Shown: positions 1 to 8,730 of the stretch, piece after piece
Position numbering within the stretch: the stretch's first letter is position 1
Layout: every line of letters begins with the position of its first letter
Source of the DNA: CAYWRZ01 sp964460845
Lineage (GTDB): Bacteria; Bacteroidota; Bacteroidia; Flavobacteriales_D; UBA2798
Reading direction: 5' to 3'
DNA length: 64,000 nt
Assembly: GCA_964460845.1 (NCBI GenBank)
Contig: CAYWRZ010000015.1
Location: 1 to 64,000, forward strand
Notes under the pieces: generated by a model
The model's input: only the letters and a program-made list of their open reading frames with translations
What the model was told of the DNA's origin: nothing
The model's database searches: none
Made by a program: the position numbers and the translations under genes

Positions 1-361
<361 letters not shown>

Positions 362-457
362 AAAAGAGATGAATTGTCAACGAATGAACTCCTCAAATTC
401 CTGGAAATTGCTTTCAGGGAAAAGCTTGTGCTTCTGTTTCTTACTTACTTCAAATCT

Positions 458-466
458 TCAAAGAAC
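458..466 (-). promoter_or_regulatory. boxA-like antitermination element in the rRNA leader
   Basis: On the minus strand this reads GTTCTTTGA, close to the boxA sequence bound by NusB/NusE in rRNA leaders. It lies about 100 nt upstream of the 16S 5' end and downstream of all the promoter cores, which is the expected place. The match is short, so the call rests mainly on position. Confidence 0.45.
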
Positions 467-560
467 TTTAGACATTTTATCTGCATTCATCCAGCACTGT
501 CGCGCTTTCAGAAAGTGTCATCAAAGTTTTATTATCACTTCCTTCCTTAGAAAGGGGCGG

Positions 561-592
561 CAAAGATACACTACCCGTTTTAAATCCGCAAA
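561..592 (-). promoter_or_regulatory. rRNA promoter core P1 (closest to 16S)
   Basis: Minus strand: -7 element TATCTTTG at 561-568 and -33 element TTTG at 589-592, spacer 20 nt. This matches the Bacteroidota housekeeping consensus. It lies about 200 nt upstream of 16S. Confidence 0.7.
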
Positions 593-675
593 CTTTTTTC
601 AAAGTTTTTTCGATTTTATTTTTCTCAAGGAGAGCAAGAAGATAAAAGAACGTTTCCGTTTTTCTTTCGGGGCTG

Positions 676-706
676 CAAAGATACATTGCTTTTTTAATTC
701 TGCAAA
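676..706 (-). promoter_or_regulatory. rRNA promoter core P2
   Basis: Minus strand: TATCTTTG at 676-683, TTTG at 703-706, spacer 19 nt. The core sits inside a ~70-bp block (about 655-728) that recurs at 817-890 and 951-1020, so P2, P3 and P4 are sequence duplicates as well as functional equivalents. Confidence 0.75.
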
Positions 707-835
707 TTTTCTTTACTTTTTTTTCATGTCGGTAAAAAGTTCCGTTCCCGGAAATTCGCCACTTTATCAAAACCAAGTCGCTACTATTTTTACCTAAAAC
801 CTGAAAGAACAAATCCCGTTTTCGTTTCGGGGCTG

Positions 836-866
836 CAAAGATACATCGCTTTTTTAATTCTGCAAA
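836..866 (-). promoter_or_regulatory. rRNA promoter core P3
   Basis: Minus strand: TATCTTTG at 836-843, TTTG at 863-866, spacer 19 nt, a perfect consensus. The flanking block is nearly identical to that of P2. Confidence 0.75.
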
Positions 867-970
867 TTTTCTTTACTTTTTTTTCATGTTTTGGAAACAC
901 ACGCTTCATCACAATTTCTACTTCTCCGTTTCCAAGTCTGAAAGAACTTCCCGTTTTCGTTTCGGGGCTG

Positions 971-1001
971 CAAAGATACATCGCTTTTTTAATTCTGCAA
1001 G
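971..1001 (-). promoter_or_regulatory. rRNA promoter core P4
   Basis: Minus strand: TATCTTTG at 971-978 with a 19-nt spacer to CTTG (998-1001), one base off the -33 consensus. It is the third copy of the duplicated block. Confidence 0.65.
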
Positions 1002-1067
1002 TTTCTTTACTTTTCTTTTCAGTTTTTTTCTCAGCGCCTAAAAGAACCGTTTCGCTTAAAGCGGCTG

Positions 1068-1098
1068 CAAATGTATTATCAGAACTGATATTTGCAAA
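1068..1098 (-). promoter_or_regulatory. rRNA promoter core P5 (farthest from 16S)
   Basis: Minus strand: TACATTTG at 1068-1075, TTTG at 1095-1098, spacer 19 nt. Its flanks differ from P2-P4. It lies just past the 3' end of the SDR gene (stop at 1152), so it cannot serve that gene and faces the 16S gene. Confidence 0.6.
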
Positions 1099-1151
1099 GT
1101 TTTGTGAATAACTTCCCTGAAGTTTTTAAAGCTTCATTGAAAACGAACGGG

Positions 1152-1850
1152 TTACGGAACAGTCACCGCCACCGGCAACACCTTTCCATTGAAAAAATCA
1201 CGCGACTCTACCGTAAATCCCGCAATAAACGCAGCCATCTCCGCTGCCGTATGCGGTGCTTTATACGCAGGGAAAGCCGAATTTTTCATCTCCGTCTCGA
1301 CCGCACCCAGGGCCAAACAATTAATATGTATAGGATATTCTTTCAATTCTTCGGCCAGGCATTCGGTCATACAAGCCAAGGCCGCTTTGGAAGAGCTGTA
1401 AAAAAACATGCCCGGAAACTTCAAGGTTCCCTCTACGCCTCCCATGCTACCCAAGGTTACGATGTGCGCTCGCTCAGCGAAAAAAGGCAGGGTCTGACGA
1501 ATAAGCGCAAAGACTCCATATACATTGGTCGCATACAGGGTTTCAAAATCACTGCGCTGCATCTCGGCAAAGGGCTTCTTTATAAGTAAGCCGGCTGTGA
1601 CCACCAGCGCATCTATACGTATGCCCATTTCGGCTATCTGTTTGCGGTAGGCTTCCAAGGCCGCATCATCAGAAATATCGGTTTTTATTATCTGAAGGGA
1701 CCGAGCATCGGGTAAATGACGCGCGCTCCACTCTTCCAGCGCCCCGGTATGCCGCGACAAGGCTATCACCTTTGCTTTTCTCTCTATTATAAAATGGCGC
1801 ACCAGTTCAAAACCGATGCCTTTGCCCGCACCTGCAATAATTACATTCAT
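1152..1850 (-). CDS. Short-chain dehydrogenase/reductase (SDR)
   Basis: This 232-residue protein is a classical-size SDR, an NAD(P)-dependent oxidoreductase of unknown substrate. The dinucleotide-binding glycine motif AGAGKGIG is at residues 6-13. The active site is complete: Asn109, Ser135, Tyr151 and Lys155 (YSSSK). The usual NNAG after strand 4 reads VTAG here. The C-terminal substrate loop is ordinary in length. The ATG at 1850 is preceded by a good promoter at 1880-1909. The gene is alone on its strand, between the rRNA promoters and dnaE, so neighbours give no hint of substrate. Confidence 0.9.
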   Translation of the reverse strand: MNVIIAGAGKGIGFELVRHFIIERKAKVIALSRHTGALEEWSARHLPDARSLQIIKTDISDDAALEAYRKQIAEMGIRIDALVVTAGLLIKKPFAEMQRSDFETLYATNVYGVFALIRQTLPFFAERAHIVTLGSMGGVEGTLKFPGMFFYSSSKAALACMTECLAEELKEYPIHINCLALGAVETEMKNSAFPAYKAPHTAAEMAAFIAGFTVESRDFFNGKVLPVAVTVP

Positions 1851-1879
1851 GGCCTGTTAAAGATTGTATGAATACTTCA

Positions 1880-1909
1880 CAAAGATAAGAAGTCCGCGCT
1901 CGGTGCAAA
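1880..1909 (-). promoter_or_regulatory. Promoter of the SDR gene
   Basis: Minus strand: -7 TATCTTTG at 1880-1887 and -33 TTTG at 1906-1909, spacer 18 nt. The -7 lies 30 nt upstream of the ATG at 1850. Confidence 0.6.
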
Positions 1910-1929
1910 GGGTTCTACTTTTCAACACT

Positions 1930-1962
1930 ATTGCCCATTCTTAAGGGTTTGTATTACCTTTA
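1930..1962 (+). promoter_or_regulatory. Possible dnaE promoter
   Basis: ATTG at 1930-1933, 21 nt, then TACCTTTA at 1955-1962, a near match to TAnnTTTG. It is 55 nt upstream of the dnaE ATG and is the best candidate in the gap. Confidence 0.35.
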
Positions 1963-2016
1963 TAGGATAATTTTTCGGACCATTTCCGAATTTCATTTAC
2001 ACGATAATAGCACGGC

Positions 2017-5000
2017 ATGTTCCTGATTTTTGATACCGAAACCACTGGTTTACCGCTCGATTATAACGCCCCCGTAGAAAAGCTCGACAACTGGCCACGT
2101 GTGGTACAGATAGCCTGGCAGTTGCACGATGCTACGGGAAAGCTTATCGAGGTAAAAAACTTTATCATTAAACCGGTCGGGTTTTCTATTCCTTACAATG
2201 CCGAAAAAATTCACGGCATCAGCACGGAGCGTGCGCTGCGACAAGGCGTGGCGCTCGAATTTGTGCTCGAAGAATTTAACAAAGCGCTCGCGCAAACCAC
2301 TTTCGTAGCGGGTCATAACGTAGAGTTCGACCTGAAGGTATGGGGTGCCGAATACCTACGTGCACAACAAGAACCGCTGCTGCTGCAGAAAAAAGCGATC
2401 GACACGAAAGACGAATCGACCGAATTCTGTGCGCTACCCGGCGGAAAAGGCGGGAAATACAAATGGCCCACGCTGCTCGAACTGCACCAAAAGCTGTTTA
2501 ATGCCGGTTTTGGAGAAGCACACAATGCCTCGGCCGACGTGGAAGCCACTACCCGTGCCTTTCTGGAGCTCATCCGCATAGGTGTCATTACCGCCTCAAG
2601 ACTTAATGTAGATAGCGACTTTGTGCGTACGTTCAGGGAACACAATCCCTCGCCGATAGCAGCCATAGGGCTTAACGTACAACCGTACGCGCCGCTCGAC
2701 CGTCAGGAGGACAGCCCTGCCGAGAAACCCCGACAGCCCGAAATCGGAAAAACGGAAACGACTGTTTTACCCGATCGCCTGAAAGAGGTTCCTTTTTCGC
2801 ACCTGCATAACCATTCGCAGTATTCGGTACTACAATCCACTACCGAAATCAAAAAGCTGGTCAAAAAAGCGGCCGCTTTCGGTATGCCCGGCGTAGCCCT
2901 CACCGACCACGGCAACATGATGGCGGCTTTCGGTTTTGTAAAAGAAGTGCTGTCTTATAATAAAACGGAAAAAGCCCGTCACGAAGAAGCCTTAAAAAAC
3001 GGAGAACCTTCGGTCGAAAAGCCGATGAAACCCATCGTGGGCTGCGAATTTAACGTATGCCGCAATCACAAAGACAAATCTTCGAAAGACAACGGTCACC
3101 AAATTGTACTGTTAGCCAAAAACGAAAAGGGATACCATAACCTGGCTAAAATGTCGTCGATTGCTTTTATCGACGGGTTCTATTACGTGCCGCGTATCGA
3201 CAAGGAAGTACTACTACATTATAAAGGCGATCTGATCGCGCTCAGCGGCGGACTTTACAGCGAAATTCCCTGGCTCATCCTTAATATGGGCGAAGAACAG
3301 GCCGAAGAGGCTTTTCTATGGTGGAAAGATCAATTCGGCGATGATTTTTATGCCGAGCTGCTGCGCCACGGTCAGCCCGAAGAGGATAAGGTAAACGAGG
3401 TGCTGTTAGGCTTCTGCCGCAAGCATGGGGTAAAGTATTTTGCCGCCAACAACACGTATTACCTCGAAAAATCGGACGCCAATGCGCACGATATTCTGCT
3501 CTGTGTAAAAGACGGCGAAAAGAAAGAAACGCCCATCGGACGGGGACGCGGCTTCCGCTACGGCTTTCCGAACAACGAATATTATTTCAAGTCGCCGGAA
3601 GAAATGAAAAAGCTGTTTGCCGATCTTCCGGAAGCTATCGAAACCACCAATGAGATAACCGCTAAAATTGCCGTGTACAAGCTGGAACGCGAAGTGTTGC
3701 TGCCCAAGTTTGAAATACCGGAAGCGTTTATCGACCCGCTCGATGCCGAAGACGGCGGCAAGCGCGGAGAAAATGCCTACCTGCGCCACCTCACCTACCT
3801 GGGCGCCGAAAAACGCTACGGCGAGCTCAGCCCCGAAATAAAAGAAAGGCTCGATTTTGAGCTGGCTACTATCGCCAACACGGGGTACCCCGGTTACTTC
3901 CTGATTGTGCAGGATTTTACCAGCAAAGCCCGCGAAATGGGAGTTTCGGTAGGACCCGGTCGCGGTTCGGCCGCCGGCTCGGCGGTAGCTTACTGCACCG
4001 GAATCACCAATGTGGATCCCATCAAGTATGACCTCCTGTTTGAGCGTTTCCTCAACCCCGAAAGGGTATCCATGCCCGATATCGATATCGACTTCGACGA
4101 CGAAGGGCGCGACCGGGTTATCGATTACGTGGTCAATAAATACGGTTCCAATCAGGTAGCCCAAATCATTACCTACGGTACGATGGCTGCTAAATCGGCC
4201 CTGCGCGATACCGCCCGGGTGCTCGACCTGCCCCTCAACGATGCCGATCGCCTTGCCAAGCTGGTGCCCGATCTCTCTTTGGCCCGGCTGCTCGAAAGCG
4301 ACGAAAACAAGCTCAAAGAAAAACTCAGCGGCGAAGATCTCGACATGGCCCGCGAGCTCAGGGGCATTGCCGAAGGCAATGATCTGGCCGGACAAACGGT
4401 GCAGCAGGCCCGTATGCTCGAAGGTTCGCTGCGCAACACAGGCATTCACGCCTGCGGCGTGATCATCACACCCGACGATATTACCAATTTCATACCCGTA
4501 GCCACCGCCAAAGACTCGGCACTTTATGTGACCCAGTTCGACAACTCGGTAGTGGAAAATGCAGGGCTGCTGAAAATGGACTTTCTCGGACTGAAAACGC
4601 TGACCATCATAAAAGATGCCATCAAGCTGATCAAAGAGCGTCATGGTATAGCGCTCGATCCCGACGAATTTCCACTCGACGATAAAAAAACGTACGAACT
4701 CTATCAACGCGGCGAAACGAACGGTACGTTCCAGTTCGAGTCGCCCGGAATGCAGAAATACCTGCGTGAGCTCAAGCCCGATACCTTTGGCGACCTCATC
4801 GCGATGAACGCGCTGTACCGGCCGGGTCCGCTCGAATACATCCCCAACTTTATACGCCGCAAGCACGGGCTGGAACCCATTACGTACGACCTGCCCGAAA
4901 TGGAAGAGTACCTGCACGAAACCTACGGCATTACCGTCTATCAGGAGCAGGTCATGTTGCTGTCGCAAAAATTAGCCGGTTTTTCGAAAGGTAAAGCCGA

Positions 5001-6402
5001 TGAATTGCGGAAAGCAATGGGTAAAAAAATAAGGGCCAAGCTGGACGAGCTCAAGCCGCTATTTATCGAAGGCGCGCAAAAAAACGGGCATCCTGCGCAG
5101 ACATTAGAAAAAATCTGGACCGACTGGGAAGCTTTTGCTTCGTATGCCTTTAACAAATCGCATTCTACCTGCTACGCCTTTGTCGCCTTCCAAACGGCTT
5201 TTCTCAAAGCGCATTACCCGGCCGAATACATGGCTGCCGTACTTACGCATAATATGAGCGACATCAAAAAGGTCACTTTCTTTATGGAAGAATGCCGTAG
5301 GATGAAACGCGCCGTATTAGGTCCCAGCGTGAACGAATCGGAGCTGAAATTTACGGTAAACGAAGAAGGCGCCGTGCGTTTCGGATTAGGTGCTATTAAA
5401 GGTGTAGGTGAAAACGCGGTCGATACCATTGTGAAAAATCGTAAAAGCGACGGGGCTTATTCTTCGGTATTCGATTTTACCCGACGTATAGAATTGCGTG
5501 CGGCCAACCGAAAAACGCTCGAAAACCTGGCCCTAGCCGGCGCCTTTGACTGTTTCGGCATTGCCCGAGCCGCCTATTTTCACGAAGAAAACGACGGACA
5601 AACCTTCCTGATGAAGGCCATCAAATACGGACAGGGACACCAGGAAGATCAGAATTCGGCGCAGCAAAGCCTTTTCGGCGACGACTCTCCGCTCGAAATA
5701 CCCGAGCCTTCCGTTCCGAAAATCGAAGATTGGAGCACCCTTTATAAGCTGAACCGCGAAAAAGAAGTAGTAGGTATTTATATTTCGGGCCATCCGCTCG
5801 ACGATTTCAGGTACGAGCTCAAAGAACTTTGTACCGCAGGCTTCGGCATGGAATCGCTCAAACAATTGCAAAAAGAACATATCGGAAAAGAGCTTTCCTT
5901 AGCCGGTATCGTGACCAAGGTAGAGCACCGTCAGGCCAAAAACGGTAACCCTTTCGGCACCTTCGAAGTGGAAGATTACCACGGCAGCGCCCGACTGATG
6001 CTCTTTCGGGAAGATTACCTCAAGTTCAGGCATTTTTTGGTGGAAAATACCTTTGTATATCTCCGGGGTAAAGTGCAGGCCCGGCGTTTTGGGAAGGACC
6101 CGCGCGATGAGGTGGAGTTTAAAATTCAGTTTATCGAACTGCTGGGCACGGTTCGCGAAAAATTTGTGAAAGCGCTTACCCTCTCTATCGCTGCCGAAAA
6201 TGTAAACGAACAACTGGCTACCGAGCTCGAAACGCTTTTTTCAAAATACCGTGGCAAGTGCCGGGTAAAAATCGCCGTGTTTGATCCGCTCGAAAAAATC
6301 CGGGTCGAAATGGCCTCGAAAAATGCCGGAATAGAGTTGAAAACCGAACTGATCCGCGAATTGGAAGCCATGGAGCAAATCGAATTTTCGTTTCAAACCT
6401 AA
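2017..6402 (+). CDS. dnaE: DNA polymerase III alpha subunit with fused N-terminal 3'-5' exonuclease
   Basis: This is the replicative polymerase, 1461 residues against about 1160 in E. coli. The extra length is an N-terminal DnaQ/epsilon-like DEDD exonuclease: Exo I DTETTGL (Asp6, Glu8), Exo II GHNVEFD (about 94-100) and an Exo III-like HNASADVEAT (about 169-178). A PHP domain begins at HLHNHSQYS (about 262). The palm follows with PGRGSAAGS (about 648) and the catalytic PDIDIDFD at 687-694. Next come a helix-hairpin-helix region and an OB fold near 1300. Polymerase and proofreader are thus one chain, as in many Bacteroidota. The ATG at 2017 keeps the exonuclease complete. Confidence 0.96.
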   Translation: MFLIFDTETTGLPLDYNAPVEKLDNWPRVVQIAWQLHDATGKLIEVKNFIIKPVGFSIPYNAEKIHGISTERALRQGVALEFVLEEFNKALAQTTFVAGHNVEFDLKVWGAEYLRAQQEPLLLQKKAIDTKDESTEFCALPGGKGGKYKWPTLLELHQKLFNAGFGEAHNASADVEATTRAFLELIRIGVITASRLNVDSDFVRTFREHNPSPIAAIGLNVQPYAPLDRQEDSPAEKPRQPEIGKTETTVLPDRLKEVPFSHLHNHSQYSVLQSTTEIKKLVKKAAAFGMPGVALTDHGNMMAAFGFVKEVLSYNKTEKARHEEALKNGEPSVEKPMKPIVGCEFNVCRNHKDKSSKDNGHQIVLLAKNEKGYHNLAKMSSIAFIDGFYYVPRIDKEVLLHYKGDLIALSGGLYSEIPWLILNMGEEQAEEAFLWWKDQFGDDFYAELLRHGQPEEDKVNEVLLGFCRKHGVKYFAANNTYYLEKSDANAHDILLCVKDGEKKETPIGRGRGFRYGFPNNEYYFKSPEEMKKLFADLPEAIETTNEITAKIAVYKLEREVLLPKFEIPEAFIDPLDAEDGGKRGENAYLRHLTYLGAEKRYGELSPEIKERLDFELATIANTGYPGYFLIVQDFTSKAREMGVSVGPGRGSAAGSAVAYCTGITNVDPIKYDLLFERFLNPERVSMPDIDIDFDDEGRDRVIDYVVNKYGSNQVAQIITYGTMAAKSALRDTARVLDLPLNDADRLAKLVPDLSLARLLESDENKLKEKLSGEDLDMARELRGIAEGNDLAGQTVQQARMLEGSLRNTGIHACGVIITPDDITNFIPVATAKDSALYVTQFDNSVVENAGLLKMDFLGLKTLTIIKDAIKLIKERHGIALDPDEFPLDDKKTYELYQRGETNGTFQFESPGMQKYLRELKPDTFGDLIAMNALYRPGPLEYIPNFIRRKHGLEPITYDLPEMEEYLHETYGITVYQEQVMLLSQKLAGFSKGKADELRKAMGKKIRAKLDELKPLFIEGAQKNGHPAQTLEKIWTDWEAFASYAFNKSHSTCYAFVAFQTAFLKAHYPAEYMAAVLTHNMSDIKKVTFFMEECRRMKRAVLGPSVNESELKFTVNEEGAVRFGLGAIKGVGENAVDTIVKNRKSDGAYSSVFDFTRRIELRAANRKTLENLALAGAFDCFGIARAAYFHEENDGQTFLMKAIKYGQGHQEDQNSAQQSLFGDDSPLEIPEPSVPKIEDWSTLYKLNREKEVVGIYISGHPLDDFRYELKELCTAGFGMESLKQLQKEHIGKELSLAGIVTKVEHRQAKNGNPFGTFEVEDYHGSARLMLFREDYLKFRHFLVENTFVYLRGKVQARRFGKDPRDEVEFKIQFIELLGTVREKFVKALTLSIAAENVNEQLATELETLFSKYRGKCRVKIAVFDPLEKIRVEMASKNAGIELKTELIRELEAMEQIEFSFQT

Positions 6403-6466
6403 ATGCTTAATTTACGCTTTGTAGTTACACAGGCACCTTTATTAAACCACTATAACCTTTAATTTT

Positions 6467-6916
6467 ATGGATACTCTCGACCAACACGATTCCGAAAGCA
6501 AAAATACGCTTACCCCTTTAATGAGAGCCGAATTACGCGCCACCGCGCCCTGGATCAAGCTGGTGGGCATAGGCTGGATTTGTTACGCCGTGCTGTATAG
6601 CTTTTATGCTTCGCTCTTTCTGAGAGCCGGCGATATAGTCGCCTTTGCGGGGGGCATTATTTTATTCGTGTCGCTTATACTACTGCTGATAGCCGCGATG
6701 TACACAGGGTACGGAAGCAGCCTGAAAAAAGCGATCGATGCGAATGACCCGCTGCTGCTGGAAAAAGCCTTTCGCCGGCAGAAAAACGCCCTCATTGTAA
6801 TGGGTGTGGTCATGATCCTCATGCTGATCATGCTGCTGATTTCTTCGCTGTCTATGTTCAATTCGGCCGATGAGGTGATAGAAAGCCTCAGCAATCCCGC
6901 TACGCGTCGGCGTTAA
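6467..6916 (+). CDS. Small integral membrane protein
   Basis: This 149-residue protein has a soluble ~25-residue N-terminus and three to four hydrophobic segments (about 31-50, 58-82 and 108-132). A cytosolic-looking loop (SSLKKAIDANDPLLLEKAFRR) separates the second and third. A motif around residues 22-40, an LRATAPWIK stretch entering the first membrane segment, resembles small DUF5362-type membrane proteins of Bacteroidota, but I recall this only loosely. It lies 65 nt after dnaE and converges with the ybiT-like gene. No enzymatic residues are recognisable. Confidence 0.75.
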   Translation: MDTLDQHDSESKNTLTPLMRAELRATAPWIKLVGIGWICYAVLYSFYASLFLRAGDIVAFAGGIILFVSLILLLIAAMYTGYGSSLKKAIDANDPLLLEKAFRRQKNALIVMGVVMILMLIMLLISSLSMFNSADEVIESLSNPATRRR

Positions 6917-6926
6917 AACAATATAA

Positions 6927-8546
6927 TCACGCAGTTGCGTACACTTCCTGGCGCAACTGCTTTACTTTCTCGTCGGCGAGGTATTCGTCGTACGTAAGCT
7001 GCTTATCGATAATCCCCGAAGGCGTGATTTCGATAATACGGTTGGCTACGGTTTGCACAAACTCATGGTCGTGCGAGGCGAACATCACCATACCTTTATA
7101 CTCTATCAGTGAGTTGTTAAATGCGGTAATGGATTCGAGATCGAGGTGGTTGGTAGGCTCATCGAGCAAAAGGAAATTGGCCTGCTGTAACATCAGTCGC
7201 GAGAGCATACAGCGCACTTTTTCGCCCCCAGAAAGTACTTTCACCGATTTGAGCGCTTCGGGACCTGAGAACAACATTTTGCCCAAAAAGCCACGAATAT
7301 AATCTTCGTCTTTGTTGGTCGAATACTGGCGTAGCCAATCCACCAACGAGAGATCTTCCTGAAAATACGCGGCATTTTCGTTGGGCAGGTAGGCGTTTTT
7401 AATCGTAATACCCCATTCTATGCTGCCCGAAGAGGCTTGCTTGTCGCCCGCTAACACGTCGAACAAAGCAGTAATCGCCTGACTGTTGCGACTTATAATG
7501 GCAATTTTATCCTGCCGGTTTACTTTGAAAGATACATCCTGAAACAAGGTATTGTTGCCATTGGTGTAGGAAAGGTTTTCCACGTTCAGGATCTGATCGC
7601 CGGCTTCGCGTTCCTGGTTAAAAATAATGGCAGGGTATTTACGGCTCGAAGGACGAATTTCGTCTATCACCAGCTTATCGAGCAGCTTCTTACGGCTGGT
7701 GGCCTGCTTGCTCTTAGAAGCGTTGGCACTGAAACGGGCTACAAATTCCTGTAGCTCTTTTCGTTTTTCTTCTACTTTCCGGTTCTGATCAGATCGCTGC
7801 TTGAGCGCGAGCTGACTGGCCTGGTACCAAAACGAATAGTTACCGGTGTAGAGGGTAAGCTTGCCGAAATCGATATCGGCTACGTGCGTACATACGGTAT
7901 CGAGAAAGTGACGGTCGTGCGACACGACTATCACGGTATTGCGAAAATCGGCAAGAAAGTTTTCCAGCCAGGCGATAGTTTCTACGTCAAGGTCGTTGGT
8001 AGGCTCGTCGAGAATGAGAATATCGGGGTTACCGAACAGGGCTTGGGCGAGCAGCACCCTTACTTTCTGGTTGTTGCTCAGGTCGCTCATCTGTCCGTAA
8101 TGCAGATCTTCGCTAATCCCGAGGTTGCTAAGCATTTCGGCGGCATCGGTTTCGGCATTCCAGCCGTCCATTTCGGCAAATTCGGCTTCGAGGTTGGCAG
8201 CCAGTACTCCGTCGGCTTCGGTCATTTCGGGCTTGGCATAAATAGCCTCTTTCTCCTGCATGATTTGCCAAAGCTTTTTATGCCCTAAAATAACGGCGTC
8301 TAACACCGAATACGCGTCGAACTCAAAGTGGTTCTGCTTCAGCACCGCCATGCGCTTGCCGGGCAGAATGCTCACCTGCCCCCGGGTAGGATCCACCTCG
8401 CCCGAAAGAATTTTCAGGAACGTCGATTTACCGGCTCCATTCGCCCCGATTACACCGTAGCAGTTACCCTCGGTAAACTGTACATTCACTTCATCAAAAA
8501 GCACCCGCTTGCCAAACTGGAGGGTGATATTGTGCGCCGCTATCAT
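6927..8546 (-). CDS. ybiT: ABC-F family ATPase, YbiT-like
   Basis: This is a 539-residue soluble twin-ATPase of the ABC-F class, ribosome-associated translation factors rather than transporters. The first domain has an intact Walker A (GANGAGKST, 34-42), an atypical signature (LSNNQKVR) and a Walker B with DEPTNDLD. The interdomain linker carries the YbiT hallmark SANASKSKQATSR. The second domain keeps the LSGGEKVR signature and DEPTNHLD, but its Walker A is degenerate (ISRNSQAIT, about 351-359, with no GKS/T). Length and linker match E. coli YbiT. It converges with the membrane protein at 6467 (10-nt gap). Confidence 0.92.
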   Translation of the reverse strand: MIAAHNITLQFGKRVLFDEVNVQFTEGNCYGVIGANGAGKSTFLKILSGEVDPTRGQVSILPGKRMAVLKQNHFEFDAYSVLDAVILGHKKLWQIMQEKEAIYAKPEMTEADGVLAANLEAEFAEMDGWNAETDAAEMLSNLGISEDLHYGQMSDLSNNQKVRVLLAQALFGNPDILILDEPTNDLDVETIAWLENFLADFRNTVIVVSHDRHFLDTVCTHVADIDFGKLTLYTGNYSFWYQASQLALKQRSDQNRKVEEKRKELQEFVARFSANASKSKQATSRKKLLDKLVIDEIRPSSRKYPAIIFNQEREAGDQILNVENLSYTNGNNTLFQDVSFKVNRQDKIAIISRNSQAITALFDVLAGDKQASSGSIEWGITIKNAYLPNENAAYFQEDLSLVDWLRQYSTNKDEDYIRGFLGKMLFSGPEALKSVKVLSGGEKVRCMLSRLMLQQANFLLLDEPTNHLDLESITAFNNSLIEYKGMVMFASHDHEFVQTVANRIIEITPSGIIDKQLTYDEYLADEKVKQLRQEVYATA

Positions 8547-8576
8547 AATCTACCGTTATTTTAGGATAAGAGGGCG

Positions 8577-8584
8577 CAAAAGTA
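8577..8584 (-). promoter_or_regulatory. -7 element for the ybiT-like gene
   Basis: TACTTTTG on the minus strand, 30 nt upstream of the ATG at 8546. No clear -33 TTTG is present. Confidence 0.45.
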
Positions 8585-8655
8585 CGGAAATATCTGGAGT
8601 AATCCCTTCTGAAAAGCCTTTTAATACAGGGCATTTAAGTAAAAATTAACAAAAA

Positions 8656-8688
8656 ATTGCTTTATTGCCGGGAACAGTTGTATATTTG
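8656..8688 (+). promoter_or_regulatory. Promoter of the DUF4878-like lipoprotein gene
   Basis: ATTG at 8656-8659, 21 nt, then a perfect TATATTTG at 8681-8688. It lies 43 nt upstream of the chosen ATG at 8731. The in-frame ATG at 8665 falls inside this promoter and is therefore not the start. Confidence 0.55.
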
Positions 8689-8730
8689 CCGCCTGTATTA
8701 CCTGAAAAAACCTATAAAAATCAAAAGAAA

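Larger units (their letters stand above)
653..1020 (-). repeat. Three direct copies of a ~70-bp promoter block
   Basis: The segments at about 655-728, 817-890 and 951-1020 share a GGGGCTGCAAAGATACA core and the same AT-rich continuation, differing at only a few positions. Each carries one promoter core. The spacing between successive cores is about 160 and 135 bp. Open reading frames across this block on either strand are by-products of the repeat. Confidence 0.8.

Noticed and set aside
477..981. Short minus-strand frames giving repeated MYLCSPE peptides upstream of 16S
   Set aside because: They are translations of the tandem promoter blocks and have no gene-like properties.
3406..4968. A 520-residue open frame on the minus strand, antisense to dnaE
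   Set aside because: It lies wholly inside the conserved DnaE frame. Codon bias of the sense gene suppresses stops in this antisense frame, and the translated product shows no domain or promoter.
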